The notes: generated by a model from the sequence alone, not told the origin. A stretch of 64,000 nt of DNA from Streptomyces sp. RPT161 (GCF_027533845.1 NZ_JAPZVN010000019.1:54277-118276); one strand, 5' to 3'; numbered from the stretch's first letter, positions 9,167 through 18,355 are shown. A program made the numbers and translations.

Positions 9167-9619
9167 CTAACTGAATTCCGCGGCGAAGGCGGAGAAGTCG
9201 GCAGTGCGCCAGCGCTGCGGACGCATATGGAAAAGGACGTCCTCACTGAGCTGACGCTCATTGGCCTTCAGATACGCCGAGGCGGCTTTCGGATCCAGAT
9301 AGCGGTGTGCCAGTGCCTCGTGTTGGGCGGCCGGCACCGGATCGTCAACGGCCACGACCGGGCCTTCCACGCTGACGTACTGGTAGGGGGCGGTTTCCTT
9401 CTGTGCGCACAGGCTGAAACGCCCTGACGCACGTACCAGTTGGGCCTTCACCGATTCCCGTGCGGTCTGCACCAGTACTTCACCACCGGGTTCGTAGGCG
9501 TACCAGACCGGAACCAGCAGCGGCGCGCTCGCACCGCGCGGATCGTGCACTCCCAGCATCCCCACGTGCACGTCGGCGAGGAACTTCTCCCGGTTTTCGA
9601 CGGACATCGCCAAATCCAC
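9167..9619 (-). CDS. Pyridoxamine 5'-phosphate oxidase-fold protein
   Basis: About 150 residues of the split-barrel flavin/F420-binding fold: FLADVHVGMLGVHDPRG, PLLVPVWYAYEPGGEVLVQT, SVKAQLVRASGRFSLCAQ and YQYVSVEGPV follow the family order. Such proteins oxidise or reduce small molecules with FMN or F420. A GTG start at 9619 has GAAAGG 10 bases upstream; ATG at 9607 is the alternative. A longer frame to 9751 has no family-like residues. It is first in the operon with the A-T-R enzyme (26-base gap) and the P450s, so its likely job is redox processing of the released aldehyde or its cyclised product. Confidence 0.88.
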   Translation of the reverse strand: MDLAMSVENREKFLADVHVGMLGVHDPRGASAPLLVPVWYAYEPGGEVLVQTARESVKAQLVRASGRFSLCAQKETAPYQYVSVEGPVVAVDDPVPAAQHEALAHRYLDPKAASAYLKANERQLSEDVLFHMRPQRWRTADFSAFAAEFS

Positions 9620-10002
9620 TGTCGATATGCCTTTCAGTGCGGGTGGGCTGATGAAAAGGGAGCGTGACAAGCCGAGAGTCGCATGTTCGGCGCCCGACAC
9701 AACGCCATCACCACCAACATGCCGCACCAATCGCCGGGATGTAGGACGCACGGCGCGCCGTTAGGCCGACCGGGGGTGGACCGGTCCGGGCGTACGGCCG
9801 AAGTTGCGGGGTGGCTCCGGGGCCAGCAATGTGTATCTGGCCACCGGCCATATCGGTGAACGGCGCCGCCGTTCGTGCACGGCTGACCGTGTTGCGGAAT
9901 CCGCCAGACGGGCGCCGACCTCGCACTGCCCGTCGGCCTTTCGACAAGGCCTACGGCCAACGGTTTCCACAACCCGCCGTCAGCGAAAGGAAGCCACACA
10001 CC
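9620..10002. other. Divergent promoter region between A-T-R operon and haloperoxidase gene
   Basis: 383 bases separating the divergent PPOX/A-T-R operon and the secreted haloperoxidase-like gene. It must carry both promoters. The only element I can name with confidence is the AAAGGAAG ribosome binding site at about 9986-9993 for the plus-strand gene. I see no clear palindrome. Confidence 0.5.
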
Positions 10003-11280
10003 ATGGGTGGAAAAAGCAGGACCCTCGCCATACTGACCGGAGCCGCGCTGGCGGCAGGACTGACCGCACCGGCCTATGGAACAACCGCAGCCGCTCACCC
10101 GACCGTCGCCCGCCCCGCCGCCTCGGGGTCAGGGAGGTCGGTGGTGGAGTGGAACCGTGAGCTCATCTCGATCCTGAGCGATCCGAAGGCGCAACCGGCC
10201 ACCGTCCACCCCACGCGCAGCTTCGCGATCCTGCAGGCCGCCGAGTACGACGCGGTGGTGTCGATCACCCGGACGGACCCCTCCTATCTGATCTCTGTGG
10301 CCGCGCCGCGCGGCGCCCGCGCGGACGCGGCGGCGGACCAGGCGGCCCACGACGTGCTGGCCGCCCTCTACCCGGCCAAGCGGGCCGGGGTGGACCAGCG
10401 GCTCGCCGCCCAACTGGCCGCGATAGCCGACGGCCGCGGCAAGCGCGACGGGATCCGGGTCGGTGGCGCGGTGGCCAGGCGGCTGCTCGCGTTGCGCTCG
10501 CACGACGGCTCGTCGGCCACGCCCACGCGCTTCGCCCCCGGGGTCGGCCCGGGCGCGTACCGGCCGACGCCCGGCTCCCCCGCACCCGTGTACACCAACT
10601 GGGGCTCGGTCAAGCCGTTCGTGTTGGCCAGCGGAAGCCAGTTCCGGCCCGCGGCGCCACCGCCCGTGAGCAGTGCCGCGTACGCGACGGCACTGAACCA
10701 GGTCAAGAGCCTGGGCCGGGACACCAGTACCACCCGCACGCCCGACCAGACCGCGTCCGGCAAGTTCTGGGCGGCGGCGCCCATCTGGAACCTCTGGAAC
10801 GAGGCCGCCCAGGACCTGGCGACCACTCAGAACTCGGGCCTGGAAAAGACGGTGAAAGCCTTCGCCGACCTCGACCTGTCGCTCGCCGACACCGTGATCG
10901 CGCTGTACGACGCCAAGTACCACTACCGGGTCTGGCGTCCGGTCACCGCCATCCGGCTCGGTGGCACGCACTACAACCCGCGCGTGGTCGGCGACCCGCG
11001 CTGGACGCCCCTGCTGCCGACCGCGCCGGACCCGTCCTTCCCGGGAGCGCACGCCGCCCTGAGTCAGGTGGCGCAGACCGTGCTCACCGCCTTCTTCGGA
11101 GGACAGCACCGGCTGGCACTCACCGCGAAGGGCACCACCCGTACCTTCGACAGCATCCCGGCCGCCGCCAACGACGCCACGCTCAGCCGTCTCTGGGCCG
11201 GGCAGCACACCGCCATCGACAACAGCTCGGGGCTGCAACTGGGTTCGCAGGTGGCCGAGTTCGTCGGTCGGCACCTCTGA
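10003..11280 (+). CDS. Secreted vanadium-dependent haloperoxidase/PAP2-like protein
   Basis: 425 residues with a Sec-type signal peptide (LAILTGAALAAGLTAPAYG, about 8-26). The vanadate-pocket motifs are in order: KYHYRVWRP (Lys and Arg seven apart), PSFPGAHAALS (pocket His) and RLWAGQHTAID (Arg and axial His six apart). The usual P-S-G-H box reads P-G-A-H, a change shared as far as I recall by part of the secreted family. The enzyme would use H2O2 to oxidise halide, or act as an acid phosphatase; sequence cannot decide. The ATG at 10003 follows AAAGGAAG. It is divergent from the A-T-R operon and may or may not belong to it. A hairpin terminator follows. Confidence 0.88.
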   Translation: MGGKSRTLAILTGAALAAGLTAPAYGTTAAAHPTVARPAASGSGRSVVEWNRELISILSDPKAQPATVHPTRSFAILQAAEYDAVVSITRTDPSYLISVAAPRGARADAAADQAAHDVLAALYPAKRAGVDQRLAAQLAAIADGRGKRDGIRVGGAVARRLLALRSHDGSSATPTRFAPGVGPGAYRPTPGSPAPVYTNWGSVKPFVLASGSQFRPAAPPPVSSAAYATALNQVKSLGRDTSTTRTPDQTASGKFWAAAPIWNLWNEAAQDLATTQNSGLEKTVKAFADLDLSLADTVIALYDAKYHYRVWRPVTAIRLGGTHYNPRVVGDPRWTPLLPTAPDPSFPGAHAALSQVAQTVLTAFFGGQHRLALTAKGTTRTFDSIPAAANDATLSRLWAGQHTAIDNSSGLQLGSQVAEFVGRHL

Positions 11281-11323
11281 GCGGGGCGGGGCGGCCGATG
11301 TCCGCCGCCCCGGCCGACCGACG

Positions 11324-11360
11324 GAGCGGGGCGCGTACGGAAGCCGCACGCGCCCCGCTC
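11324..11360 (+). terminator. Hairpin terminator after haloperoxidase gene
   Basis: Perfect 13-base inverted repeat (arms 11324-11336 and 11348-11360, GAGCGGGGCGCGT and its complement) with an 11-base loop. It lies 44 bases past the stop codon and has no T tract, typical of actinobacterial terminators. Confidence 0.75.
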
Positions 11361-11539
11361 GTCCGCGCCGCCGCGCCCAGCGCGTCGGCGCCGTGCTTCT
11401 TCGCCCCACGTAAGTCGAAGGGTGCACGCAAAGTCTGTTCGCGCCCGTTTCAATGTCCGAACCTGTTTACTTTGCCGTGCTGCTGGGCGTAACCTGCGGC
11501 AGAACCACTGGTCCGGTCATGAAACGGATAGAAACCCAC

Positions 11540-12301
11540 ATGTTCGCAGCTGAGCGACAGCAGGAGATCCTGCGCCTGGCCCGGGAGAGCGGCCGGGTCG
11601 ACGTGCTCTCGCTGGCCAGGGACTTCGAGGTCACGGCTGAGACCGTGCGACGCGATCTGAAGGCGCTGGACCGGGCCGGGCTTGTCCAGCGCGTGCACGG
11701 AGGCGCCGTCCCCGTCGGCCGCCTCGACTTCGAGCCCGATCTCGTCGAGCGGGACGCCGTCGCCGCCACGGAGAAGGACCGGATCGCGCAGGCCGCCCTG
11801 GCCCTGCTCCCCACGGAGGGCAGCGTGATCCTCGACGCGGGCACGACATCGGCTCGGCTCGCCGCCGCCCTCCCCGTGGAGTCGACCCTGACGATCGTCA
11901 CGCACGCCCTGCCGATCGCCGCCCGCCTCGCGGACCATCCCGGGGTCTGCCTGCACCTGGTCGGCGGCCGGGTGCGGCACCGCACCCGGGCGGCGGTCGA
12001 CGCATGGGCGCTGCGGGCCTACGGAGAAGTCAAGGCCGATGTCGCCTTCCTCGCAGCCAACGGGTTCTCGCCCGAGGACGGGCTGACCACCCCTGACCTG
12101 GCCGAGGCCGCCGTGAAGCGCGCGATCGTCTCGGCCGCCCGCCGGGTCGTACTGCTGGCGGACTCCAGCAAGTTCGGCAAGGAGTACTTCGCCCGCTTCG
12201 GCGACCTCTCCCAGATCGATCTGCTCATCACGGACACGGGCCTCAGCCCTGACGACGCCGCGGCCATCGAGCGGCAGGGCACCGAAGTGGTGCGCGCATG
12301 A
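11540..12301 (+). CDS. fruR: DeoR-family regulator of the fructose operon
   Basis: 253-residue DeoR-type repressor. The N-terminal winged helix (AERQQEILRLARESGRVDVLSLARDFEVTAE region, about 3-55, with VTAETVRRDLKALDRAGLVQ) is followed by a DeoR sensor domain (about 75-250) with ILDAGTTSARLA and LLADSSKFGKEYFARFG, the sugar-phosphate-binding signatures. ATG at 11540 gives the usual MFAAERQQEIL start; an in-frame ATG at 11519 is possible. The stop overlaps the fruK start by four bases (ATGA). The expected effector is fructose 1-phosphate, from the family and the neighbours. Confidence 0.93.
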   Translation: MFAAERQQEILRLARESGRVDVLSLARDFEVTAETVRRDLKALDRAGLVQRVHGGAVPVGRLDFEPDLVERDAVAATEKDRIAQAALALLPTEGSVILDAGTTSARLAAALPVESTLTIVTHALPIAARLADHPGVCLHLVGGRVRHRTRAAVDAWALRAYGEVKADVAFLAANGFSPEDGLTTPDLAEAAVKRAIVSAARRVVLLADSSKFGKEYFARFGDLSQIDLLITDTGLSPDDAAAIERQGTEVVRA

Positions 12302-13245
12302 TCCTCACCGTCACCCCGAACCCCAGTCTGGACCGCACCTACGAACTGCCCTCGCTGGACCGCGGTTCCGTGTTGCGGGCCACCGCTGACCGGGTCGAGC
12401 CCGGCGGCAAGGGCGTGAACGTCTCCCTCGCCGTGGCGGCCGCCGGCCACGCGACGGTCGCCGTCGCCCCGCTGGGCGGTCCCGAGGGTGCGCTGCTCGC
12501 CCAACTCCTCGGCGACCACGGCATCGAGGCGGCCGGGGTGCCGGTCCACGGATCAACTCGCGTCAACATCACCCTGGTCGAGCCCGACGGCACGCTGACG
12601 AAGGTGAACGCGGCCGGGCCCGAGATCACGGCAGCAGAGGCGGACGCACTGCTGGCGACCGTGCGGGCGCGGGCGGCGGGCACCCGGTGGGTCGCGTGTT
12701 GCGGCAGCCTGCCTCGGGGGCTGCCCCCCGAGTGGTACGCCGAGTTGGTGGCGCAGGCCCACCGGGCGGGCGCCCGGATCGCCGTCGACACCTCCGGCGC
12801 CGCCCTGGACGCCGCGCTACGGCAGCGCCCGGAGGTGGTGAAGCCGAACTCCGAGGAACTGGCAGAGGTCGTCGGCCGTCCTCTGGCCACGATCGGCGAC
12901 GCGGTCAAGGCGGCGCAGGACCTTCGGGACCGAGGTGCCAGGGCCGTCCTGGCGAGCCTGGGAGCCGACGGCCAACTGCTGGTCGACGCCAGCGGGACGT
13001 ACTTCGGCAGCGCGCGGGTCACCGCCGTGCGCAGCAACGTCGGAGCGGGCGACGCGTCGCTGGCGGGATTCCTCGCGGCGGGCGGCACGGGCCCGGCCGC
13101 CCTGGCCGCGGCCGTCGCCCACGGGGCGGCCGCCGTTCAACTGCCTGGCAGCGCCATGCCCAGGCCGACCGACCTCGTTCCGGCGGCGGTGACGACGACG
13201 GCGCGGGTCCCCCTGGACCGCGCGCTCACGGAGCCAACGCCATGA
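12298..13245 (+). CDS. fruK: 1-phosphofructokinase
   Basis: 315-residue PfkB-family sugar kinase. It starts ILTVTPNPSLDRTYEL and has the substrate motif PGGKGVNVSLA (about 38-48). The PfkB ATP/anion-hole signature near the end is RSNVGAGDASLAGFLA, with the catalytic Asp in GAGD. It phosphorylates fructose 1-phosphate to fructose 1,6-bisphosphate, linking the PTS product to glycolysis. It is translationally coupled to fruR and followed after 118 bases by the EII gene. Confidence 0.96.
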   Translation: MILTVTPNPSLDRTYELPSLDRGSVLRATADRVEPGGKGVNVSLAVAAAGHATVAVAPLGGPEGALLAQLLGDHGIEAAGVPVHGSTRVNITLVEPDGTLTKVNAAGPEITAAEADALLATVRARAAGTRWVACCGSLPRGLPPEWYAELVAQAHRAGARIAVDTSGAALDAALRQRPEVVKPNSEELAEVVGRPLATIGDAVKAAQDLRDRGARAVLASLGADGQLLVDASGTYFGSARVTAVRSNVGAGDASLAGFLAAGGTGPAALAAAVAHGAAAVQLPGSAMPRPTDLVPAAVTTTARVPLDRALTEPTP

Positions 13246-13363
13246 GCGGCCCAGGGTCCGCTCCCCCGGCCGGTCACCGATCGCCGACCGCGCGCCGCGT
13301 CCGGCCGGTCCCCCGCGTCCCCCTGCCGCCCGCCGGGCGGTTTCGCGAGCAAGGAGCCGCGTG

Positions 13364-15328
13364 ATGAGTGAGTTGATCAACGCCGAACTGGTCGACCTCG
13401 ACCTGTCGGTCGAGAGTAAGGAAGCCGCCGTCCGCCGACTCGCCGAGCGGATGGTCACCACCGGCCGCGTGACCGATCTCGACGGCTTCCTCGCGGACGT
13501 GGCGGCCCGCGAGGCCGAGATGCCGACCGGCCTGGAGGGCGGCATCGCCGTTCCACACTGCCGTAGCGCGCACGTCACCGTCCCGACATTGGCCTTCGGG
13601 CGCAGCGAACAAGGCATCGCCTTCGGGGCCGTTGACGGCCCGGCCGACCTGATCTTCCTGATAGCCGCCCCGACCGGTGCGGACGACGCCCATCTGACGA
13701 TCCTGTCCAGTCTGGCCCGGCGGCTGATGGACCCGGACTTCACCTCCGCCCTGCGCGCGCAGACGAGCCCGGCCGCCGCCTGTGCCCTGATCCGCGGTGC
13801 GGACAGCGCTCCGCCGGATGCGGCGCACGACACCGCCGCGTCCGACAGCGGACCGGTGCCCTTCCGTATCGTCGCCGTCACGTCGTGCCCCACCGGCATC
13901 GCCCACACGTACATGGCGGCGGAGTCCCTGACGAAGGCGGCCGAGGCCGCGGGTGTCGAACTCGCCGTGGAGACACAGGGATCGGCGGGATTCACCCCGC
14001 TGGACCCCGCCGCAATCGCCGCCGCCGACGGCGTGGTACTCGCCCATGACATCGAGGTCCGCGACAGGTCCCGCTTCTTCGGCAAGCCCACCGTGGACGT
14101 CGGGGTGAAGGCCGCCATCAACCGCCCCGCGGAACTCATCAGCGAGGTGCGGGCCAAGGCCGACCGCGGCGAGGTCACCGGCCACGCCACCGCCCCGCCC
14201 CCGACGGACTCAGCCGGAGACCACTTCGGCACGCGGCTGCGCAAGTGGCTGATGACCGGCGTCAGTTACATGGTGCCGTTCGTCGCCGCGGGCGGACTGC
14301 TGATCGCACTCGCCTTCGCCATCGGCGGCTACCAGATCAACAAGGCACCCTCGGTCGCCCAGCACTTCGTGTGGACCGAGACCTCCAGCTGGGCCGCCCT
14401 GCTGTTCCAGATCGGCTCCGCCGCCTTCGGGTTCCTCATCCCGGTCCTCGCCGGATACATCGCCTACGGCATGGTGGACCGGCCCGGTCTCGTACCCGGC
14501 ATCGTCGGCGGCGCCATCGCGGTCACCATCAACGCCGGTTTCCTCGGCGGCCTGGTCGCCGGCCTGCTCGCGGGCGCGGTGGTGATGGCCGTACAACTCC
14601 TGCGCGTCCCACCCGTGTTGCGCGGCATCATGCCGGTGGTTGTGATTCCGTTGGTCTCCTCCCTCATTGTCGGCCTCCTAGTCTTCGTCGTGGTCGGCAA
14701 GCCGATCGCCGCCTTCCAAAGGGCCATGACCGACTGGCTGAGCGGACTGTCCGGAAGCAACGCGATCATCCTGGGTGTCCTTCTGGGTCTGATGATGTGC
14801 TTCGATCTGGGCGGCCCGGTCAACAAGGTGGCCTATGCCTTCGCGGTCGGCGGCCTGGCCAGTCCGACGGCCGGTAGCCTGAAGGTCATGGCCGCGGTCA
14901 TGGCCGCCGGGATGGTCCCCCCACTGGGGATGGCGTTGGCCACCACCGTCCGGGGAGCGCTGTTCACCAAGGCGGAGCGCGACAACGGCAAGGCCGCATG
15001 GGTCCTGGGCGCATCGTTCATCAGCGAGGGCGCGATCCCGTTCGCCGCCGCCGACCCGCTGCGGGTCATCCCTTCCACGATGGCGGGCGGTGCGCTCACC
15101 GGTGCGCTGTCCATGGCGTTCGGCTGCACCCTGCGGGCTCCGCACGGCGGCATCTTCGTCGTACCGCTGATCGGCCAGCCGCTGCTGTACCTGGTGGCCG
15201 TCGCCGTCGGTACGGTGCTCACCACCACTCTGGTGGTCCTGCTCAAAGGCGGCCGCGCAGCGGCCACGGTGCGGGAGGCGGCCTCCGCCCCGCAGGACGC
15301 CAACGCCAAGGCACCGATGCCCGCTTGA
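13364..15328 (+). CDS. fruA: Fructose PTS permease EIIABC
   Basis: 654-residue fused fructose-specific phosphotransferase permease. EIIA (about 1-148) carries the phospho-acceptor His65 in IAVPHCRS. EIIB (about 165-265) has Cys175 in VTSCPTGIAHTYMAAE. EIIC (about 285-640) has eight or more hydrophobic segments plus GGPVNKVAYAFA and EGAIPFAAADPLRVIPS, the fructose-family signatures. The product is intracellular fructose 1-phosphate for FruK. AAGGAG at 13351-13356 sits 7 bases before ATG 13364; a GTG directly before it (13361) is the alternative. The next gene encodes HPr, so three of the four phosphocarriers are local and only EI is missing. Confidence 0.97.
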   Translation: MSELINAELVDLDLSVESKEAAVRRLAERMVTTGRVTDLDGFLADVAAREAEMPTGLEGGIAVPHCRSAHVTVPTLAFGRSEQGIAFGAVDGPADLIFLIAAPTGADDAHLTILSSLARRLMDPDFTSALRAQTSPAAACALIRGADSAPPDAAHDTAASDSGPVPFRIVAVTSCPTGIAHTYMAAESLTKAAEAAGVELAVETQGSAGFTPLDPAAIAAADGVVLAHDIEVRDRSRFFGKPTVDVGVKAAINRPAELISEVRAKADRGEVTGHATAPPPTDSAGDHFGTRLRKWLMTGVSYMVPFVAAGGLLIALAFAIGGYQINKAPSVAQHFVWTETSSWAALLFQIGSAAFGFLIPVLAGYIAYGMVDRPGLVPGIVGGAIAVTINAGFLGGLVAGLLAGAVVMAVQLLRVPPVLRGIMPVVVIPLVSSLIVGLLVFVVVGKPIAAFQRAMTDWLSGLSGSNAIILGVLLGLMMCFDLGGPVNKVAYAFAVGGLASPTAGSLKVMAAVMAAGMVPPLGMALATTVRGALFTKAERDNGKAAWVLGASFISEGAIPFAAADPLRVIPSTMAGGALTGALSMAFGCTLRAPHGGIFVVPLIGQPLLYLVAVAVGTVLTTTLVVLLKGGRAAATVREAASAPQDANAKAPMPA

Positions 15329-15390
15329 ACCCTGTGTGCCGAACCGCTCACGCCCCGTTTCCCGTCATTTCGAAGGAGTGCTCAGTTCTC

Positions 15391-15666
15391 ATGCCCCAGC
15401 GCACTGTTGTCGTAGGCTCCCGCAGCGGTCTGCACGCCCGCCCCGCGTCGCTGTTCGTTCAGGCCGCCGCCCGCCAACCGGTCAGGGTGACGGTCACTCG
15501 CGAGGGTCGGTCCCCGGTGGACGCCCGCAGCCTGCTCTCCGTCCTCGCGATGGGCGCCCAGCACGGCGAACCACTGGTGCTGACCGCAGAAGGCGACGGT
15601 GCGGAGGCGGCGATCGAGGAACTGGCCACCCTCATAGCCCGCGACCTCGACTCCCAGGAGTCTTGA
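15391..15666 (+). CDS. ptsH: HPr phosphocarrier protein
   Basis: 91-residue HPr. GSRSGLHARPAS places the phosphorylated His at residue 15. ARSLLSVLAMG carries Ser47, the equivalent of the regulatory Ser46. It passes phosphate from enzyme I to the EIIA domain of the neighbouring fructose permease. GAAGGAG lies 12 bases before the ATG. The gene is 62 bases after fruA and ends at a strong hairpin, so it is probably the operon's last gene. Many streptomycetes keep ptsH elsewhere, so this may be a dedicated or second copy. Confidence 0.96.
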   Translation: MPQRTVVVGSRSGLHARPASLFVQAAARQPVRVTVTREGRSPVDARSLLSVLAMGAQHGEPLVLTAEGDGAEAAIEELATLIARDLDSQES

Positions 15667-15753
15667 CCCGAAGTCCGGGCCCCGGCGAGGACGTTCCGGC
15701 AGTGGGTAGCCGGGAACGTCGTGGCCTTGCGGTCAGCCGCCGCGAGGACGCAG

Positions 15754-15789
15754 AACGGCGCCCGCCGATAGCCATCGGCGGGCGCCGTT
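15754..15789. terminator. Bidirectional hairpin terminator
   Basis: Perfect 16-base inverted repeat (15754-15769 and 15774-15789, AACGGCGCCCGCCGAT and complement) with a 4-base loop. It lies between the convergent ptsH and ABC permease genes. Flanking A/T bases on both sides would let it serve both strands. Confidence 0.85.
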
Positions 15790-15808
15790 TCCATGCGGAA
15801 GGCAGGGC

Positions 15809-17440
15809 TCAGCCCTTGCTGACCGCCAGCAGGATCTCGGGGAGTCGTGCGACGACCCGCGGGCCGGCGAGGCGCAGCCCGAGCCAGGCCGCGCAGAAGC
15901 CGTAGGCCACCCCGAGTGGCAGCAGGATCCACATCAGGCCGAGGTTGGCCGAGACGTGCAGCCAGATCGTCAGGGCGATCAGCGGCGAACACACCACCGT
16001 GCCCGCGAGCAGTCCGCCGAAGAGCGAGAGCCAGGCGATTCCGGCCTGCCCCGGGGCGACGTTCTTGAAGCCACCGTCCTGCGGGATCGAGTACGGGAAC
16101 AGCGCCGAGGTCATACCGCCCGTTCCGAGCAGCGCGCCGAGCATGGCGAAGGACATGCCCAACACCTCCGGCAGTGACCGCCACGCGCGGGTGACCGCGG
16201 CCACGCCGGTGACGGCGAGAATTACGTACGGGACCGCGATGAGGGACAACGCGAGGGCGCGGGCGCGCAGTTCGACGTAGGCGTCACGTGGTGAGGCGAT
16301 GGTTTGCAGCACCATCCAGAACGCGGAGGTGTCCTGGCCGAACTGGTTGTACATCTGCATGCCGAGCAGTGCCGGCGCGAAGAAGGCGAAGTACAGGGAG
16401 CCGTGGCCCTGTGCCGCGTTGAGCATCGGCACCAGCAGGCCGAGGGTCAGCGAGGACATCCACGCGGTCTTCGTCTTCGGATCCCGCCAGATGTAGCGCA
16501 GTGACCGCACCATCACCGCGCCCGTACGGCCCGTGGGCAGCACACTCGCGAGCCCCGGCCGCTGCGCACGCGCCTTGTCCGGCTCGGTGGAGGCCTGCAG
16601 GGTGGAGGAGTCCGGTGCGGTCATCAGCCGGGTCAGGGACCGCTGCCACCACCACAGCAGCAGGGCCAATGCCGCGGCGGTGAGCGCGAGTTCGGCCGCG
16701 GCCACGCCGTACGATCCCTCGCCGGCGGCCCGTACGGCGTCCATCGCGGAACCCGGCGGCACCCAGCGCAGGACGTCGGCGACCGGCGCCAGGGCCCGCA
16801 GGCCCCCGGCCGCACCGAGCCGCTGTACGCCGATGTTCACGAACTGCATGCCGACGCCGATGATCAGGCCGCTGAGCACCGCCAGGTCGCGGCCCCTGCG
16901 GCTGGTCAGCAGGCGGATGTTGGCGGTCGCGACGGCACGGGCCAGTGCCAGGCAGACGAGCAGCACCAGCACCGCGGCGAGGACCCCGACGACGGTGGCC
17001 GCCGCGCCGTTCGCCGTGGCGATCACCGAGCCGACGACGATCGCCAAGGTGAACACCGGCCCGATGCCGATCAGGGACGCGGTCAGCAGCGCCACCACCA
17101 ACGGGACGGGCCGCAGCGGGAGCATCACCAGCCGGGTCGGGTCGAGGGTCTCGTCGCCGCTGGCGAAGAACAGCGGCATGACCGCCCAGCCGAGCGCGAG
17201 CACCACGACGAGCAGCGTGGTGAGGGCGGCCATGTGTGCGGTGCCGCGGAGCGCGATCAGACCGAGCAGTTCCAGCGCGGTGAAAAGCCCGACGAGGACG
17301 ATCGAGGTGACGTAGACGGCCTTGCGGCGGGAGGACTGCTGCAGCCCGTTGCGCAGCAGCGAAAGCTTGAGCTGGACGAAGACCGGGATCAGGGAGGTGG
17401 TGCCGGGGCGCGCGGCCTCCGGCTGGGGGGTGCTGTTCAT
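15809..17440 (-). CDS. ABC-2-type transporter permease
   Basis: 543-residue integral membrane protein with about 12 hydrophobic segments in two groups and a charged cytoplasmic loop near 275-310 (STEPDKARAQRPG). No enzymatic motif is seen. It starts four bases inside the end of the upstream ATPase gene (ATGA overlap), so the two form a complex. The large single-chain permease and the ATPase's VDYSTGMRKKIGL signature resemble export systems for lipids, peptides or drugs, but the cargo is unknown. Confidence 0.9.
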   Translation of the reverse strand: MNSTPQPEAARPGTTSLIPVFVQLKLSLLRNGLQQSSRRKAVYVTSIVLVGLFTALELLGLIALRGTAHMAALTTLLVVVLALGWAVMPLFFASGDETLDPTRLVMLPLRPVPLVVALLTASLIGIGPVFTLAIVVGSVIATANGAAATVVGVLAAVLVLLVCLALARAVATANIRLLTSRRGRDLAVLSGLIIGVGMQFVNIGVQRLGAAGGLRALAPVADVLRWVPPGSAMDAVRAAGEGSYGVAAAELALTAAALALLLWWWQRSLTRLMTAPDSSTLQASTEPDKARAQRPGLASVLPTGRTGAVMVRSLRYIWRDPKTKTAWMSSLTLGLLVPMLNAAQGHGSLYFAFFAPALLGMQMYNQFGQDTSAFWMVLQTIASPRDAYVELRARALALSLIAVPYVILAVTGVAAVTRAWRSLPEVLGMSFAMLGALLGTGGMTSALFPYSIPQDGGFKNVAPGQAGIAWLSLFGGLLAGTVVCSPLIALTIWLHVSANLGLMWILLPLGVAYGFCAAWLGLRLAGPRVVARLPEILLAVSKG

Positions 17441-18219
17441 CGGGCGTCGCCGCCCAGCCAGTCGAGGCTGTCACCGGAGGCGGTGCGCTGGGCACCGACC
17501 AGTTCCAGGAACGCCGCCTGGAGGCTGGGGGCGTCGCCCCGTACCTCCGCGAGCGCACCCTGCGCCCGTATGCGGCCCGCGGCCATCACCGCGACCCAGG
17601 AGCACAGGGATTCCACCAACTCCATCACATGACTGGAGAAGACGACGGTCGCCCCGGAAGCGGTGTAGCGCTCCAGCACACCACGGATTGTCTGCGCCGA
17701 GACGGGGTCCACGCCCTCGAACGGCTCGTCGAGGAAGAGGACTTCGGGGTTGTGCAGCAGCGCCGCGGCCAGACCTATCTTCTTGCGCATACCGGTGGAG
17801 TAGTCGACCACCAGCTTGTTCTGCGCCACCGCGAGGTCGAGAACGTCGAGCAGTTGGGTGGCCCGCCGGTCCACCTCGTCGCCAGGCAGACCCCGCAACC
17901 GCCCTGTGTAGGAGAGCAGTTCGCGCCCCGACAGCCGCTCGAACAACCGCAGTCCCTCGGGCAGTACGCCGATCCGTGACTTGACGGCGACCGGATCGCT
18001 CCACACGTCGTGGCCGCCGATCTCCACCCGACCCGAGTCGGGACGCAGCAGTCCGGTGACCATCGACAAGGTGGTGGTCTTACCGGCCCCGTTGGGCCCG
18101 ACGAGGCCGATGAACTGCCCGGCGGGAAGCTCCAGATCGACTCCGGCGACCGCCACCTGCTCACCGAACTGCTTCCACAACCCCTCGATGCGTACGGCGG
18201 GCGTGCTGCCTTGTTCCAC
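17437..18219 (-). CDS. ABC transporter ATP-binding protein
   Basis: 260-residue ATPase subunit. Walker A is GPNGAGKTT, the signature region is DYSTGMRKKIGLAAAL (a divergent LSGGQ, as in DrrA/Nod-type exporters), Walker B is VLFLDEPFEGVD, and the H-loop is FSSHVMEL. The Q-loop position reads GVLPEGLRLF. It overlaps the permease gene by four bases. The variant signature groups it with export-type rather than uptake ATPases. It is first gene of the pair. Confidence 0.95.
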   Translation of the reverse strand: MEQGSTPAVRIEGLWKQFGEQVAVAGVDLELPAGQFIGLVGPNGAGKTTTLSMVTGLLRPDSGRVEIGGHDVWSDPVAVKSRIGVLPEGLRLFERLSGRELLSYTGRLRGLPGDEVDRRATQLLDVLDLAVAQNKLVVDYSTGMRKKIGLAAALLHNPEVLFLDEPFEGVDPVSAQTIRGVLERYTASGATVVFSSHVMELVESLCSWVAVMAAGRIRAQGALAEVRGDAPSLQAAFLELVGAQRTASGDSLDWLGGDAR

Positions 18220-18355
18220 TGCTGTTCCTCGTTCCCCATCGGCGTATCACGAGGGGCTGGTCGTGCCCCCGGGCGACCACCCTAGACTTCGCCCGGCGGT
18301 GGGGAAATCGGCGGCCCCGGGCCGGTTCGCCTCTGGGTGTGTTGGAGGCGAAACG

